64,000 nt of DNA, taken from assembly GCA_963855995.1 (NCBI GenBank), contig OY979718.1, positions 32,492,982 through 32,556,981 on the forward strand. The letters run 5' to 3'. Shown one piece after another: positions 46,366 through 57,669 of the stretch. Origin of the DNA: Muricea muricata. Lineage: Eukaryota > Cnidaria > Anthozoa > Malacalcyonacea > Plexauridae. The notes beneath the pieces are model-generated. The model had not been told where the DNA came from, searched no databases, and saw only the letters and a program-made list of their open reading frames with translations. Numbering within the stretch: position 1 is the first letter of the stretch; each line of letters begins with the position of its first letter. The position numbers were made by a program, and so were the translations under genes.

Positions 46366-47745
46366 TGCCTAAAGTTCAATGGGAAGAGTATTGTTCGAAA
46401 AAAAATGTCCAGGTGGATAAATATAACAAGTTATAAATTTCGTATCAAAGGCCTAGGGACAGCAGTGTTACCTTGGCAACAAAATTAGAAACGTTTTTTG
46501 ATGCGTCTTGTTATGTAGTATCCATGTGCAAAATTTTATTGAATTTGACTCAATAATAACTGAGCTATGCTCGTTTATGTATTTAGTAAACAGGAAATCG
46601 GCGTACTTTTTCATGCTCTTTCACATGAAACAATAAAATTTTTTATTGTTAATGCCTGTTAATATAAATCTGGATAATGCTCATAACAGAAAAACACAAA
46701 AGTAAGATATGCCAAATGTACAGTATTGTTTATGAATAATGCTGTTCAATTATGCAAGTATTATTGAGATTGGTGATAGAGTTATGTCATGTCTCCCTTG
46801 ATTGATTGTAAAAGATACTTCATTGTTGTGTTAGGTTTGTTAGTTGTTAACTGGTTTGTCAAGACATTTTATTTGTGAAGGTGTCAAGATGTTAAAACTG
46901 TTTAAGTGAAACAGGTTTTCAATACAAGACTGGTAGTTATTTTATTTATACAATTTCTATATTGGTCAATGGATGTGATCACGGTGTACAAGACATCTCT
47001 GACAAATTACTGGAACCAATAATGTGCTATGTATATGTGGCTACGTTATGTTCTATTTTACCACGGTTTTGGGAACGTCTTACGAAAAAGAATTACTGTA
47101 GGCACTAGAGAAGACAAAACACAAACTAGACAAAGTGATTGTTCTTGTATATATATGATCTTTAGTGCTTTCATTATTAGAATACATTTAGTTTTCACCA
47201 ATATGCTGTGGCAGCATTACAAACATGAAGTAGTAAACATCTTGTTCTTATGAATATTGAACATAGTGTCCTTGCATTTCAGCTGAATGACCTTTTTTGA
47301 AGAATAGGTATTGTTGCATAATCGATAACTGAACATTGCCATAACAACTAGTCAATAAAATAATGCCATATGAGAATCATGTTTTGACAGTCTCAAAAAA
47401 GAATATCATAGTACATTGTTTATTATTGACAGTTGCACAAATGACAATTCATACAATAGCACTTTTCTTCTGTGGTGCTTTTATCATAACAGTACACACT
47501 GGCCTTAAATTTCATGTTATAATTCTGGTGGAAAAATAAGGTGTTCAAAGCTTTTGTTGGTCATGATTGACTGATTTACCAGAAGTACAAAGTTGCAACC
47601 AAGTGAATTGTGAAGTTCCATAAATTAGTTGTAGCATCGTCTAATCAAGAAATGACTCTAAAAAATAAACACTGTGTCAAGTAAGGCACAACTCCAAGGC
47701 AGAACATTTGAGAGAATGTAGTAGTGTGTTAAACCCAACAGTTAA
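46366..47745. other. Noncoding stretch, 1.4 kb
   Basis: AT-rich; one open frame (47029-47253, +) has no recognisable motif. No terminal repeats or RNA genes seen. Confidence 0.35.
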
Positions 47746-47958
47746 AGGTAGGTTGCAGTCCCTTCTGCACATTGGTTCTGTTCATAACAAAGGGGGACCG
47801 ACTGATTTTTTTTTAATCTAAACACTGGTTTACATTCATTTATGAGCAAAGCAAACCAGAACAGTGCCAGGCATTCAGTAAGTAAATCATATTTTACAAA
47901 TATAGCAGTTCAACATATAAACCAAGCATTTGTTTACATTATGGACTGCAACCTACCT
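47746..47958. mobile_element. TTAA MITE, 213 bp
   Basis: TTAA at 47742-47745 and 47959-47962; ends AGGTAGGTTGCAGTC inverted. These match the ends of the 2.3-kb element at 26762-29065, so it is probably mobilised by the same transposase. Confidence 0.88.
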
Positions 47959-48659
47959 TTAAATACTGTATATATTAATTGAGTTTCTGGAAAATGAAAT
48001 ACAGAAATATGTAATGAAATATCCATAATTCCGTACCAAATTAAAGGAAAATTCCATAGTTCCCTGTTTATTCAGATTTACCGCAAACAACAGTAATTTG
48101 CCCGAAATAGAGTTTTAGAAAGAAGTGAAACAAGAAAATTGTAGCTAACTCCTTGACGTCCGCCATATTGAAAATGAGCTTGCTGTTCAAAATGGAGAGT
48201 CGTGCTTGTGACTCACTGACCTATACTATATATCTGGAGACTGCACTCCTTAATATTTTTGGTCAAAAAAGTGTAATCGAAAACATGGCGGATTGTGACG
48301 TAAAACGCGTCACTGTTCCCTATTTTTTCCGGATGATCGCTGACCAATAAGGGCTCAATGGATAGTGGGCTCGATTTCCACCCCCCCCCCTGATTTTATA
48401 AAAAATAAAAAAATCCCAAAATCAGATCCGATCAAGATTCTACAAGTATTGTAAGTATTTTTTAAAATTTTATATTGAATTAAAGACTGTTTGAGTTTTA
48501 ATGTACTATGTGTTGTGCATTAACTAGAGGTTTTGAAAAAAAGAGCTTATTTATAACATTTTTTGCTTATTAAAAGTTACGAAGCGACTGTTTCTAACGC
48601 GGAAATTTAAATAGTTTTTACCGACACTCACTGATAACTCAACATCGTTTTAAAACCTT

Positions 48660-51600
48660 TTTATTATATTTTTTCTATGATGACAAAAGTAATTTTGAAG
48701 GAGATACACAAAACGAAGGAAAAAGTAAGAAATTGTTTTTAAAAAACGCTCATTGTTCTTGTTTTATCATTAAACAATATGCTCGTACATAATAATATTA
48801 TATTTTTCTATTGCTCAAATAAAAAACTTTAACGGAAAATTTTGTGGTTTTTTAGTGACCGATAGCAAATTTTTTTACATGTACGAAACCTTTACAAATA
48901 TGCTTACATACATACCTGTCAAATCAATTAAATGTCAATATATTATCACAGTCTGTTTTGTTATCCTTTTAATAGCAGACAAACAGGACGAAATGAATGA
49001 TGGTGTTTCATCTACAGTATATTTCATGATCTGAGTTTTATAAAACAGCTATGTTATCTATAGTCTGTTTATATCATATTACTTGCATGACTATCTATCT
49101 ATCTTATATTCCAAGTATTTTTTTGTAATTTGTAGATGAAGAAAACTATGAAGGGGAAATGGTAAAAATTATACATTTTCTTTTCTATTGACTAATGACT
49201 ATTATTGTAATGCACATCAGGCGCGGATCTAGGATTTTTCGTACGTTGGTCAAAGCTAAAAATATCCGGGGGCATGGCTTCCTCGGGGGAGGGGGCGTGG
49301 CTCCGAGATAACCGACGCTGTTTATTGTTTTTAACTTTACGCCATTTTTATAACAAATTGCATTGCTACTCATCTGCTGTATTACAAAGTTTTTTGATTC
49401 ACAAAGCGTAGCTGTTTTGCTCTATCTCAGAGCTCTTCAGCATGCCCAGGAAACATGTTGATAACTTGATAACATATATCAAGATATCAAATATGTTGTT
49501 GTTTCCGACATGGACAGTCTTATGCAATGAAAGGCCTATGCAACTGGTTTTAATGTGCCAGGACTTGCACTCACACCTTTTCCAAATGGGAAAAGGAGTT
49601 TAGATAGAAAATGCATGACTGTATGGGACATTTCATGGGCATGAAAGTGCTCAGTTTTCAGCCCATCTTTACCCTTTCTTTATCTAAAACTTCTACCACT
49701 AGTTTTAGTAAAGGAAATTGTTTGTCTGGCTTGAAAACATTCTTAATTTAATTACTAATTTGAGCTGTATTTATGTCTTTGACCTTCTCTCTATACAAAG
49801 AAACATCAAATTCACAATTATTAACTTTTAGGTTTATGTCTACAATCTCTGCAGGCAAAGATTTAGCAGGTTCAATAGCCTTAGAGGTACTGGCCTGAGA
49901 GGCTGCAGCAGAGGAAAATGTCTCATTTAAAAGCACTTAGGGCCATTTAAAAGCACTTTATACCTTTCCTCACCACAATCAGGGTAGTAAGTATGTATAT
50001 TTCTACCTAAAACAGATGATAAACCCAAAATACAAAGAAAAGATGACCATTTCATGTCATTGCAATTTAAATTGCCTCTTGTTTTACCAAGTCTTGCTTG
50101 GTTTTACCAGAATCCGAACTCTCTTCAGAAACAGACTTCAGTAAAAGATTATCAATATTCCTAAAGTACTGACTATGTTCATTCACAATAGTTAAAAAGC
50201 ATGGATGCTGGGGATAATAGTCACTGTTAAGGATGTCAAAATTCGTAAGTTTTGTACTAAACTATTATTACCTGCCAATACTATGAAAACAGAACTGTAC
50301 AGGCAGTTACCAGAAGTCTCGAATCTAAGAATTAAGAAATATTAAAACACATTAAAATGATTAAAGTATAATACATTTAACTCTGTGTGAGGCTGTGAGC
50401 ATAAGAGCATTTGTAGAATAATAACAATATTTAAAAATATACAGGTACACACATGTTTTTAAGTAGTCATAAATTCAAACAGCAGTAACTGCTCATATGG
50501 AGATTTTTAACATCCTGAAGAAAGACTGCATTAATAATTGAATACGGTAGTATAGTACGTTATATCTAAGCCATGCAGTGTGACACGAGCCTAAACATTT
50601 AATAATACTTTGTATTCATATTTATAACACTTATAAACACAAAAATTTAAGTGTAGTCAACATTTGGAACATTTCAAAGAAATTAGTCATTTCTGGTGAA
50701 GTGTCTAAATCGAATAATCAATGGGCTGAATGGCATTACAAATTTACAATACAGCAAATCGAATAAAGCACTTGACCTTCTTTGACCGATTCACTGTACG
50801 CACAAATATGCAAATCGAATATTTATACTATTCGAAACTATAAACGCGTTTTATAAAGGTTAAATATGATTTAAATAGACTCACGCTTACCTTATCGCAG
50901 TGAAACACTTCTTCTCCCGTCCACGGGCATAATTTGGAACAAAATGCTCCACCGAGAAATTTCCGTTAAGTGTGAACTCTGAGCTGTTTATAGCAGACAG
51001 CAGCTCTGCAAGCGAGCACTTGCGTGCCCCACGCACACGGTTCAAAAGACCTTCATAAATCTGTTGCAGACTTTCTACTTCGCCGTCGCCTGTACAAGTA
51101 TCGTCACTGTCAAACATTCTTAAAAAAGCTTTGAAAATTCTCAAAGGAGCAAGTGACATTTCTAACCAACTCTGATTTCATAACATACCTTTCGTAACAC
51201 AATAAAACATTCCCTGACCGCCGAATGCTTCCAGCTGCGAATTAGCCAAGTCGATCAAAAAAACTTGGCCAATGAAATAGCAGAATTTTTTTGAATGAGC
51301 CAATCAATCGCATCCTTTTAGAGCCCCTGATAAGGCAAACCGGTCAGTCCACCCCACAAGTCGGTCAAAAATCATATTGACCAATCAAGTGACTGAGATT
51401 CGCCACCCGAGTCGGTCAAAACTGATCTATACAATCACTTATGTAGTCCAGTGCGTTGATAGGATTTTCGAAATTCCCACACCACAAAGCAGGAATTTTC
51501 TTAATGTCTGACCGGAATATTGCAACTGGACCGCGATTTCAACAAATTTATGGGCCATTGACCGCAATGCACGACGTAACTGGACTGTTACGCAAATTCT

Positions 51601-53027
51601 ACGTTGGTCATATGACCGCTTTGACCCCCCCTAGATCCGCGCCTGATGCACATGTCAAATATTCTTGAATTTCCCGATTTTCTATTATTATCGGTGGTTA
51701 TTTATTAAAAATTGATCTTTTGTTCACTTCATTGCAGGTAGTTATCTGTAGTCTGTTTATTACTTGCTTGCATGTATCTTATTTTCCAAGTATTATTTTG
51801 TAATTTGTAGATGATGAAAACTATGAAGGAGGAAATTATAAAAATTATACACTTTCCTTTCTAATACACTTACCAAATGGTAGTTAGGGTTAGGTTTCCA
51901 ACAAATTCTTGAATTTGATGATTTGTTAATCTTTATATTATTGTATATTTTTTAATTAAAAATTGATCTTTTTGTTCATTGCTTATAGTTATCTGTTATC
52001 ATTTGTAGATGAAGAAAACTATGAAGGAGGAAATGGTAAAAATTATAGACTTTCTTTTCTATTGACTACTGAATGTAATGAACATACCTAATGGTAATAA
52101 GGGTAAGGTTACCACACATTTTTGAATTTCTTGACTTGCTAATCTTTGTATTATTGTAATTTTTTTAATTAAAAATTGATCTTTTTATTTATTCCCATAC
52201 AAGAAGCTGACCAGCCATCAGGGAAGGTTAAAGGTATGGTAATTACTGATTGTAGGTTGAATTGAGTTACAGTGTATTAACAGGAGCATAGCCAGGGCCC
52301 TGACTTTGGGGGGGGGAAGCTCATTTAAGGGGTATTGGGCAACATCCCCACTGGGGAAATTTAAAATTCTATATAGGGTTTCTGAAAAATAGGGGTTCCT
52401 CCACTCTGGAAGTTTGGGCAAGAAGAATCTACAAGACCATCAAGTGTATAGAAAATAGAAATGACTTTTTTAGTAATTCTTTATTTGCCTTAGATTGGAA
52501 ATGGAAATAATTGCTTAATTTGGCGATAAACTCCAAAACTGGTCTTCTTTCACTATCAGATAGCCCCCCCCCAACAACACTTTTCTACCGGATTTCAACA
52601 TTTTGAAAAAATGGTTTCTTGGACGATTGGGGGGCAGTCGCCCCCCCCCCCCTTGGCTACGCCCCTGAGAGTATATTGGTATAAAATGTGCAGATACAAT
52701 CAACAACAATAAATAGATACGATTGACTTCTTTTTTAATTAGGGTGTTGTTGGAAATGTGGCGTAAAAGGCCACCAAATGAACAACTGCAAAGCAAGTAT
52801 GTACAAAAACAAAATAATTTCTATATACTGTTAGCCTATGTCTATTAAATTTTAAATTATGATTTGCAGGAATGATATGCTGGCTCTGCCGAGAAAAGGG
52901 GCACACAATATTCATGTGCCTCTTGCACAAAAGAAAAGGTGTAGAGGGCACAAAAAATCCAACATTTTTAATAATTGTACTAATATTACACTTAATAACT
53001 AATTTTAATGAGTGTATATTTTGTTAA
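48660..53027 (+). CDS. Multi-exon gene: acidic micro-exons plus two CCHC zinc knuckles
   Basis: Exons supported by splice sites and matching phases: 52009-52035 (27 nt, EENYEGG), 52204-52233 (EADQPSGKVK), 52743-52796 (CWKCGVKGHQMNNC, a C-x2-C-x4-H-x4-C knuckle) and 52870-53027 (CWLCREKGHTIFMC, a second knuckle, then a stop). A polyadenylation signal AATAAA lies at 53087. Upstream exon candidates near 48690-48724 and 48980-49008 encode similar Asp/Glu/Asn-rich peptides. Two further copies of the 27-nt exon (49136-49161 and 51811-51837) are damaged. CCHC knuckles bind single-stranded nucleic acid; they occur in Gag-like and RNA-handling proteins. The 5' end is unresolved. The hAT and a MITE sit in its introns. 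Confidence 0.6.
49218..51645. mobile_element. hAT element, 2.43 kb, carrying a three-exon gene
   Basis: Ends CAGGCGCGGATCTAGG and CCTAGATCCGCGCCTG; perfect 8-bp duplications ATGCACAT at 49210-49217 and 51646-51653. Subterminal copies of ggtcaaa/ttggtca occur at 49249, 51353, 51412 and around 51605, as expected for transposase-binding repeats. No hAT transposase frame (BED finger or hATC dimerisation motif) is visible; instead one intact spliced gene lies on the minus strand. Confidence 0.9.
49748..51159 (-). CDS. Intact three-exon, 179-residue protein of unknown family inside a hAT
   Basis: Exon 1 is 51159-50891 (ATG at 51159, donor aag|gtaagc), exon 2 is 50223-50108 (acceptor cttaacag, donor ctg|gtaaaa), and exon 3 is 49902-49748 (acceptor cctctgctgcag, stop TAA). 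Phases match at both joins: 2+1 and 1+2 bases. The sum is 540 nt with no internal stop. The protein begins MSLAPLRIFKAFLRMFDSDD. It has a helical N-terminal third (LQQIYEGLLNRVRGARKCSL), a central DYYPQHPCFLTIVNEHSQYF, a Ser-rich acidic linker (SVSEESSDSASQASTS), and ends VKDINTAQISN. I see no zinc finger, signal peptide, membrane helix or catalytic motif, and no similarity to hAT transposases. It may be an accessory protein of the element or a captured host gene. Confidence 0.7.
52281..52667. mobile_element. hAT-like MITE, 387 bp
   Basis: Ends CAGGAGCATAGCCAGGG and, inverted, CAGGGGCGTAGCCAAGG, with poly-G/poly-C next to both. Typical hAT termini, but the flanks show only a weak 8-bp match. 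It sits in an intron of the CCHC gene. Confidence 0.7.
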
Positions 53028-53099
53028 TAACTTTAATAATAATTTAATGTTGAATATTGTAATGTATTTGTTTTAATTGTTTAATGAATAAATAATAAC

Positions 53100-54441
53100 A
53101 TTTCTTTTGATGAATTATTCTATAAACTGAAATGTAAGGGACTGGTCATAAAGTATTTTTGGGGGGCAGGGGGATGCGGAAATTGAGGGGTGGGTCAATA
53201 GGGTCATGAATTTTTTTAAGTCACAATAGGGCTGGATCATGAAAATTTTAAGGATATAACAGGGGGGCATTATAATTCCCAGTGCCAAATAGGGGGCGGG
53301 TCATGTATATAATATGTACAAAAATCAGGGGTGGGACACACAAAATTAGCCTTTTAATAATTAATTCTTATAGCCCACCCCTACCCCCCTATACATTATG
53401 ACAAGTCCCTAATCAGTATATATATTTTTTCATTTTAAGCAACTTGTCTTACCTCAATTTTATGGGTGAACTTAGTCTCCGTGCACTAGATATGTGTTAT
53501 CTCTGGCTCCAGAGAGCATAAACATCAAATTGACTATATAATAAAAAAGATGGCAGTCACATATTTTACCAGAATGCATAGTGGTCCAAAATCTTTTAAA
53601 AAGCAAATTAATGACAGAAGATAGTAGGTTATTTTCTTACTTATGCCAAAATTTCTGTCAGTTAACTTTGTGCAACTTGTCACCTTTTTTCAACATTATT
53701 TATATTTGATGCTCCTAATGCATTCTGGTAAAATATACATCATTAGGATCAATTGTAATTAAATACCAGAGCTAACTTACTCGCGACAACTAGTAAACAG
53801 ACTTATTGTATGTATTAGGAAAATCTACTTGCTAACTTCCTTCATTTATCTATCAAAATTATTCTATATTATGTTGGACACACAACCCCAAATTATTAAG
53901 ACAATGTTGATACTGTTAACTGTGTTAGATGCATAAGGCATATACAATAAGCAAAATATGTCTTAATTGTTCTGACTGACAACTTTCCTTGGTTCCGCTG
54001 TTCATTGCACACTGTGTTTTAATTCATGACCGTACCAGCGAGCCATCTCTGTAATCAGTAATATAATATATTAAGTAAAATAATGCATGTTGGTATGCTA
54101 GAAATCATACACTAACCATAACAAGTGATCTCCACGTTATAAGTTGTATTGTCAGTACTGACATCACAATCCCATGATATATCATACACATATATTTTAA
54201 GAGAGAGGAATAGCAACTCAAAATATGCTCAACTAAACGTTTATATTTTAACCAAATTCCAATCATAACCATTATCAAAATGTCCTCAACTATAACCTGG
54301 CAGGTACTTTTGATTGGGAACATTATTGTATTTAACTCTATTATTTTTTGTATAAAAACATGTAAAAATGCAAAATAATGTAAAACACTTCAAGCTAATC
54401 TATGTTGGTATACGCGTAGTTTTTGGGTGAAAAATACTGAC
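53100..54441. other. Between convergent genes of the 8.2-kb element
   Basis: An 18-bp inverted pair (tattttaccagaatgcat near 53563 and its inverse near 53719) and low-complexity stretches. Later THAP-gene exons should lie here on the minus strand, but I could not support one. Confidence 0.35.
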
Positions 54442-55175
54442 CTGAGAATGCACTTCAAATATTGTTGGTGTCGCTTGCTCGCTATGAAGTTCAGGATTTT
54501 CAAATATTGTTGGCACAGCATTTGATTTCAATACTGCTTTCTCGCCAAGCAACCCATATTTAATTGTCAAACATTTCAGTACTGAAATGCTCCGAACAAA
54601 CTCGGCTGTCTTGCACAGGAACAATCTACTGGTGAACAGCTGTTTAATCCTTGTACCCATTTCCCGTGCAGTTCTGGACTTTTCATTTCATCTGGAAAAC
54701 TCTAATTAGATCAAAAAACAATTGTAAGCATCGTGTGTATGAATCGGCTTCCGGTTGAAAAGCACTGTAAATCATTAACTATACTTTGTATAGGACTTAA
54801 ACGAAAACAGCTCAGCTTTTGAAAGTGTCGCAGCCAAAGCTGTAAGTTCTTTGCATTATACAACCAAATTTCGCTTGTATTTGTCGGGTCTATTCCTAAT
54901 AGTTTCACACTTAAAAAGCAAAAACAAGTTTGTATAGAATCATGAAAAACAAGCATCGCCTTACCACATATTCAGCTGAAAAAATACAGCAAAATTTTTG
55001 ATCTCGTCAAAACATGGCGAGATGCAAAATAACTGAGTGACGAACATTTCGCGTATAAAAGAAAAGCATATAACTATAGCACAAATTAAATATTCAGGAA
55101 ATCTTACCAGAGAAAAGATATTCCTTTTCTCTTTCAAGAGTTCTTGCACCAAAAAACTGAACAAGGACGAGGCAT
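54442..55175 (-). pseudogene. THAP-domain gene of the 8.2-kb element, two exons visible
   Basis: Exon 1 (55175-55108) starts MPRPCSVFWCKNS, has one in-frame TGA, then KRKGISFL, and ends at ctctg|gtaaga. Exon 2 (54699-54442; acceptor aattagag) continues FPDEMKSPELHGKWVQGL, then in a shifted frame SRVCSEHFSTEMFD, and, shifted back, YGLLGEKAVLKSNAVPTIF; it ends at a donor cag|gtcagt. The zinc ligands C-x4-C and C-x2-H and the AVPTIF box are all there, so this is a complete THAP finger with one stop and a frameshift. THAP fingers recognise DNA and serve as the N-terminus of P-type transposases. Downstream exons were not found. Confidence 0.75.
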
Positions 55176-55324
55176 GTTTTAAACAAAGTGAGTCGCAGTT
55201 TAAAAAAAAAATTCATTGAAAATTCAGGCAATGATCCAGGGGGAACAGGGGGGGAGGAAAGCTTTGGACTGTTTTTCTCGTCAGCGCTCATCCGAAAAAA
55301 ATAGGGAACAGTGACGCGTTTTAC

Positions 55325-56091
55325 CATAGGCCGCCCATTCAGTGTGTAGTTTCATATAGAGATCAGTGCGCACGTAAACACACTTCGTAGTTTACGATAT
55401 AGTTAATTTCCTAAGGTTGGCAACTCTTTGAACTTTTTGAAATACACGGCACGAAATAAATCTGTAGTTAATCAAAACCAGAAAGAAAACAGCTTTAAAA
55501 ACAACACAAATATAAACTAGGATAGTTTTACTAACCTGTTAGCAACTTTTCTTGTGAAAACACGGCTTTAAACGGTCCGTATTTGAACGAAATATAAAGG
55601 TATTTTGCCGATTTCTCGTCTGTAACTATGCGGGATGCCCTCATCCTGCTACTGGAAAGAGTTTTAAATGACGAATCCGTGCAGCGATTGGCTTAACTAT
55701 GAATTTTTAACGTTAAAACTTTGACAAGCCAATCGCTGCACGGATTCGTCATTTAAAACTCTTTCCAGTAGCAGGATGAGGGCATCCCGCATAGTTACAG
55801 ACGAGAAATCGGCAAAATACCTTTATATTTCGTTCAAATACGGACCGTTTAAAGCCGTGTTTTCACAAGAAAAGTTGCTAACAGGTTAGTAAAACTATCC
55901 TAGTTTATATTTGTGTTGTTTTTAAGGCTGTTTTCTTTCTGGTTTTGATAAACTACAGATTTATTTCGTGCCGTGTATTTCAAAAAGTTCAAAGAGTTGC
56001 CAACCTTAGGAAATTAACTATGAACTACGAAGTGTGTTTACGTGCGCACTGATCTCTATATGAAACTACACACTGAATTGGGCCGCCTATG
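55325..56091. mobile_element. Foldback MITE (P-like), 767 bp, 7-bp TSD
   Basis: Ends CATAGGCCGCCCA and TGGGCCGCCTATG; arms of about 375 bp are near-perfect inverted repeats. GTTTTAC at 55318-55324 and 56092-56098. Same family as 4789-5464 by ends, duplication length and the shared internal motif cctaaggttggcaact. Confidence 0.92.
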
Positions 56092-56099
56092 GTTTTACG

Positions 56100-56334
56100 C
56101 ATAGAAATAAAAGATATAGAATGCGCACTCCTATCTATTTTCAGGTAAACAAATGACGCCACATTAAAATTCAAAATGGCTGATTTATAAGGGCAAATTA
56201 AACTCGCCCCACTGTAATTCGCATAGACCGCTCCTCGGACAAATCCAACATGGCGGATTTATAAGGGCAATTTTTTTTCAATTTGGGTACCGGCTAGGTT
56301 ACCAAGCACGCATTCTATATCTATTATTTCTATG
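56100..56334. mobile_element. MITE (P-like), 235 bp, 8-bp TSD, next to the previous one
   Basis: Ends CATAGAAATAAAAGATATAG and CTATATCTATTATTTCTATG. GTTTTACG at 56092-56099 and 56335-56342. It shares one target copy with the neighbouring MITE. Confidence 0.9.
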
Positions 56335-56699
56335 GTTTTACGTCACAATCCGCCATGTTTTCGATTACACTTTTTGGATGGGAATGCGATCTCCAGATAT
56401 ATAGTATAGCTCAGTGTTGTGACTACGAAAAAAAAAACGAAGAGAGAAAAAGGCCATTTTAATACACTGGCTCTTTCAGTCCAGTGTGAAAAGTAACCAG
56501 AAAATACCAAAAACATCTATATATGTACATAATGACCACGTATCCCAAAGTAAACGCAAGTAACTAGGAAATTCATAGAGGTTTAGACGTACAGGCTTTT
56601 GTACATTGTGGACATGAAGTATCGCATACTCTGAGCCCGCGTTGTCGCGATGGAAAGTCGATTTCTCGTTGACAAACGACGAAGGGGTGGATTTAAGAC

Positions 56700-56905
56700 A
56701 CTTACCCTTCGGGAAGTGTGATAAGAAGGATTATGCAATATCATGGTCAATCTTGAAACGCGCGTCCTCATATTCACCCGGAAGGAAACGTTGGAATCTT
56801 TGCATCGAAGAGAAACTATGCATAATGCAAGCTGATGTAAATAAGCAGCTGAACAAAAGAACGGAAATTTTCGCGAAATGTCCGCATCGTGAGAAGTTTT
56901 CCTCG
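56700..56905 (+). pseudogene. Penelope-like element C-terminal fragment
   Basis: KKDYAISWSILKRASSYSPG, then RWNLCIEEKLCIMQADVNKQ and LNKRTEIFAKCPH: the end of the GIY-YIG region of the same Penelope-like family as at 39-42.7 kb. The same DNA appears inverted at 39000-39160. The frame is open here, so this copy preserves the C-terminus that the plus copy at 42.7 kb has lost. A severe 5' truncation. Confidence 0.75.
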
Positions 56906-56988
56906 AGCAAATTTGAACGCGCGCGCGAGCAGAAACGACTTACGTCATCAAAGTATCGAGCACGCCATACTATAACCACAGCTATAAC

Positions 56989-57257
56989 CAAAGAGTAGAG
57001 ACTACAAAGAGGGGCCACTTCATTCAAAAAAGCGTAAGGTGCTGTCGTCATGATACGTCATGGGCGCCATGTTCCTAGCCAGTGCCCTAAACAGGGGAAG
57101 TCACCCCCGGAAATATTAAAAATGGCTACTAATACGGGGGGGAGGAATGCTTCTGTTTAGGGCACTGGGTAGAATCATAGCGCCCATGACGTATATGACG
57201 ACAGTACCTTACGCTTTTTTGAATGAAGTGGCCCCTCTTTCTAGTCTCTACTCTTTG
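56989..57257. mobile_element. MITE (P-like), 269 bp, perfect 7-bp TSD
   Basis: Ends CAAAGAGTAGAGACTA inverted; CTATAAC at 56982-56988 and 57258-57264. Nearly the whole element is two inverted arms. Confidence 0.9.
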
Positions 57258-57290
57258 CTATAACGAACTGAATTACATTATTCGCCTGAT

Positions 57291-57661
57291 CAAAGAGTAG
57301 AGACTATAAAGAGGTGCAACTTCTGTTGAAAAAGCGTAAGGTGCTGTCGTGATGATTCGTCATGGGTGCCATGTTCCTAGCCAGCGACCTAAACAGAAGC
57401 ATTCCCCCCCGATATTAGTAGCCCATCTTTCATATTTCAGGGGGAAATGCTTCTGCTTAGGGCACTGGCTAGGAACATGGCGTCCAAGACGAATATTGAA
57501 TGCTTGTCTCCCTCGGAAATATTAAAAATGGCTACTAATACCGGAGAGAAATGCTTCTGTTTAGGGCACTGGTTAGGACCATGACGCCCATGACGAATCA
57601 CACGACAGCACCTTACGTTTTTTTAACTGAAGTTGCACCTCTTTGTAGTCTCTACTCTTTG
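57291..57661. mobile_element. MITE (P-like), 371 bp, same family as 56989-57257
   Basis: Same ends; flanks GCCTGAT (57284-57290) and GCCTGAC (57662-57668), 6 of 7 matching. The centre holds a partial internal duplication (two copies of the gcttctg.ttagggcactgg block). Confidence 0.85.
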
Positions 57662-57669
57662 GCCTGACG

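Larger units (their letters stand above)
49136..52205 (+). repeat. Tandem exon-intron repeat (three units)
   Basis: A ~200-bp unit made of a 27-nt exon (atgaagaaaactatgaagga...) and its flanking intron occurs at 51811-52008 and 52009-52203, and a third time around 49136, split by the hAT. Unit 1 lost one exon base (26 nt). Unit 2 lost its donor (aaattata instead of aaatggta). Only unit 3 is intact. Confidence 0.8.
48214..56416. mobile_element. 8.2-kb DNA transposon with two inward-facing genes and 8-bp TSD
   Basis: Perfect direct repeats TTGTGACT at 48206-48213 and 56417-56424. Ends CACTGACCTATACTATATAT (left) and CACTGAGCTATACTATATAT (right, minus strand). The inverted arms run about 135 bp at the left (to about 48346); at the right they are split by two MITEs (55325-56334) and resume to about 55260. 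Inside, a double-CCHC gene runs rightward (48.4-53.1 kb) and a THAP gene leftward (55.2-54.4 kb). Later insertions are a hAT (49218-51645), a hAT MITE (52281-52667) and the two MITEs. An 8-bp duplication, CA ends and a THAP gene fit the P superfamily, but no P catalytic domain was found. Confidence 0.78.
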
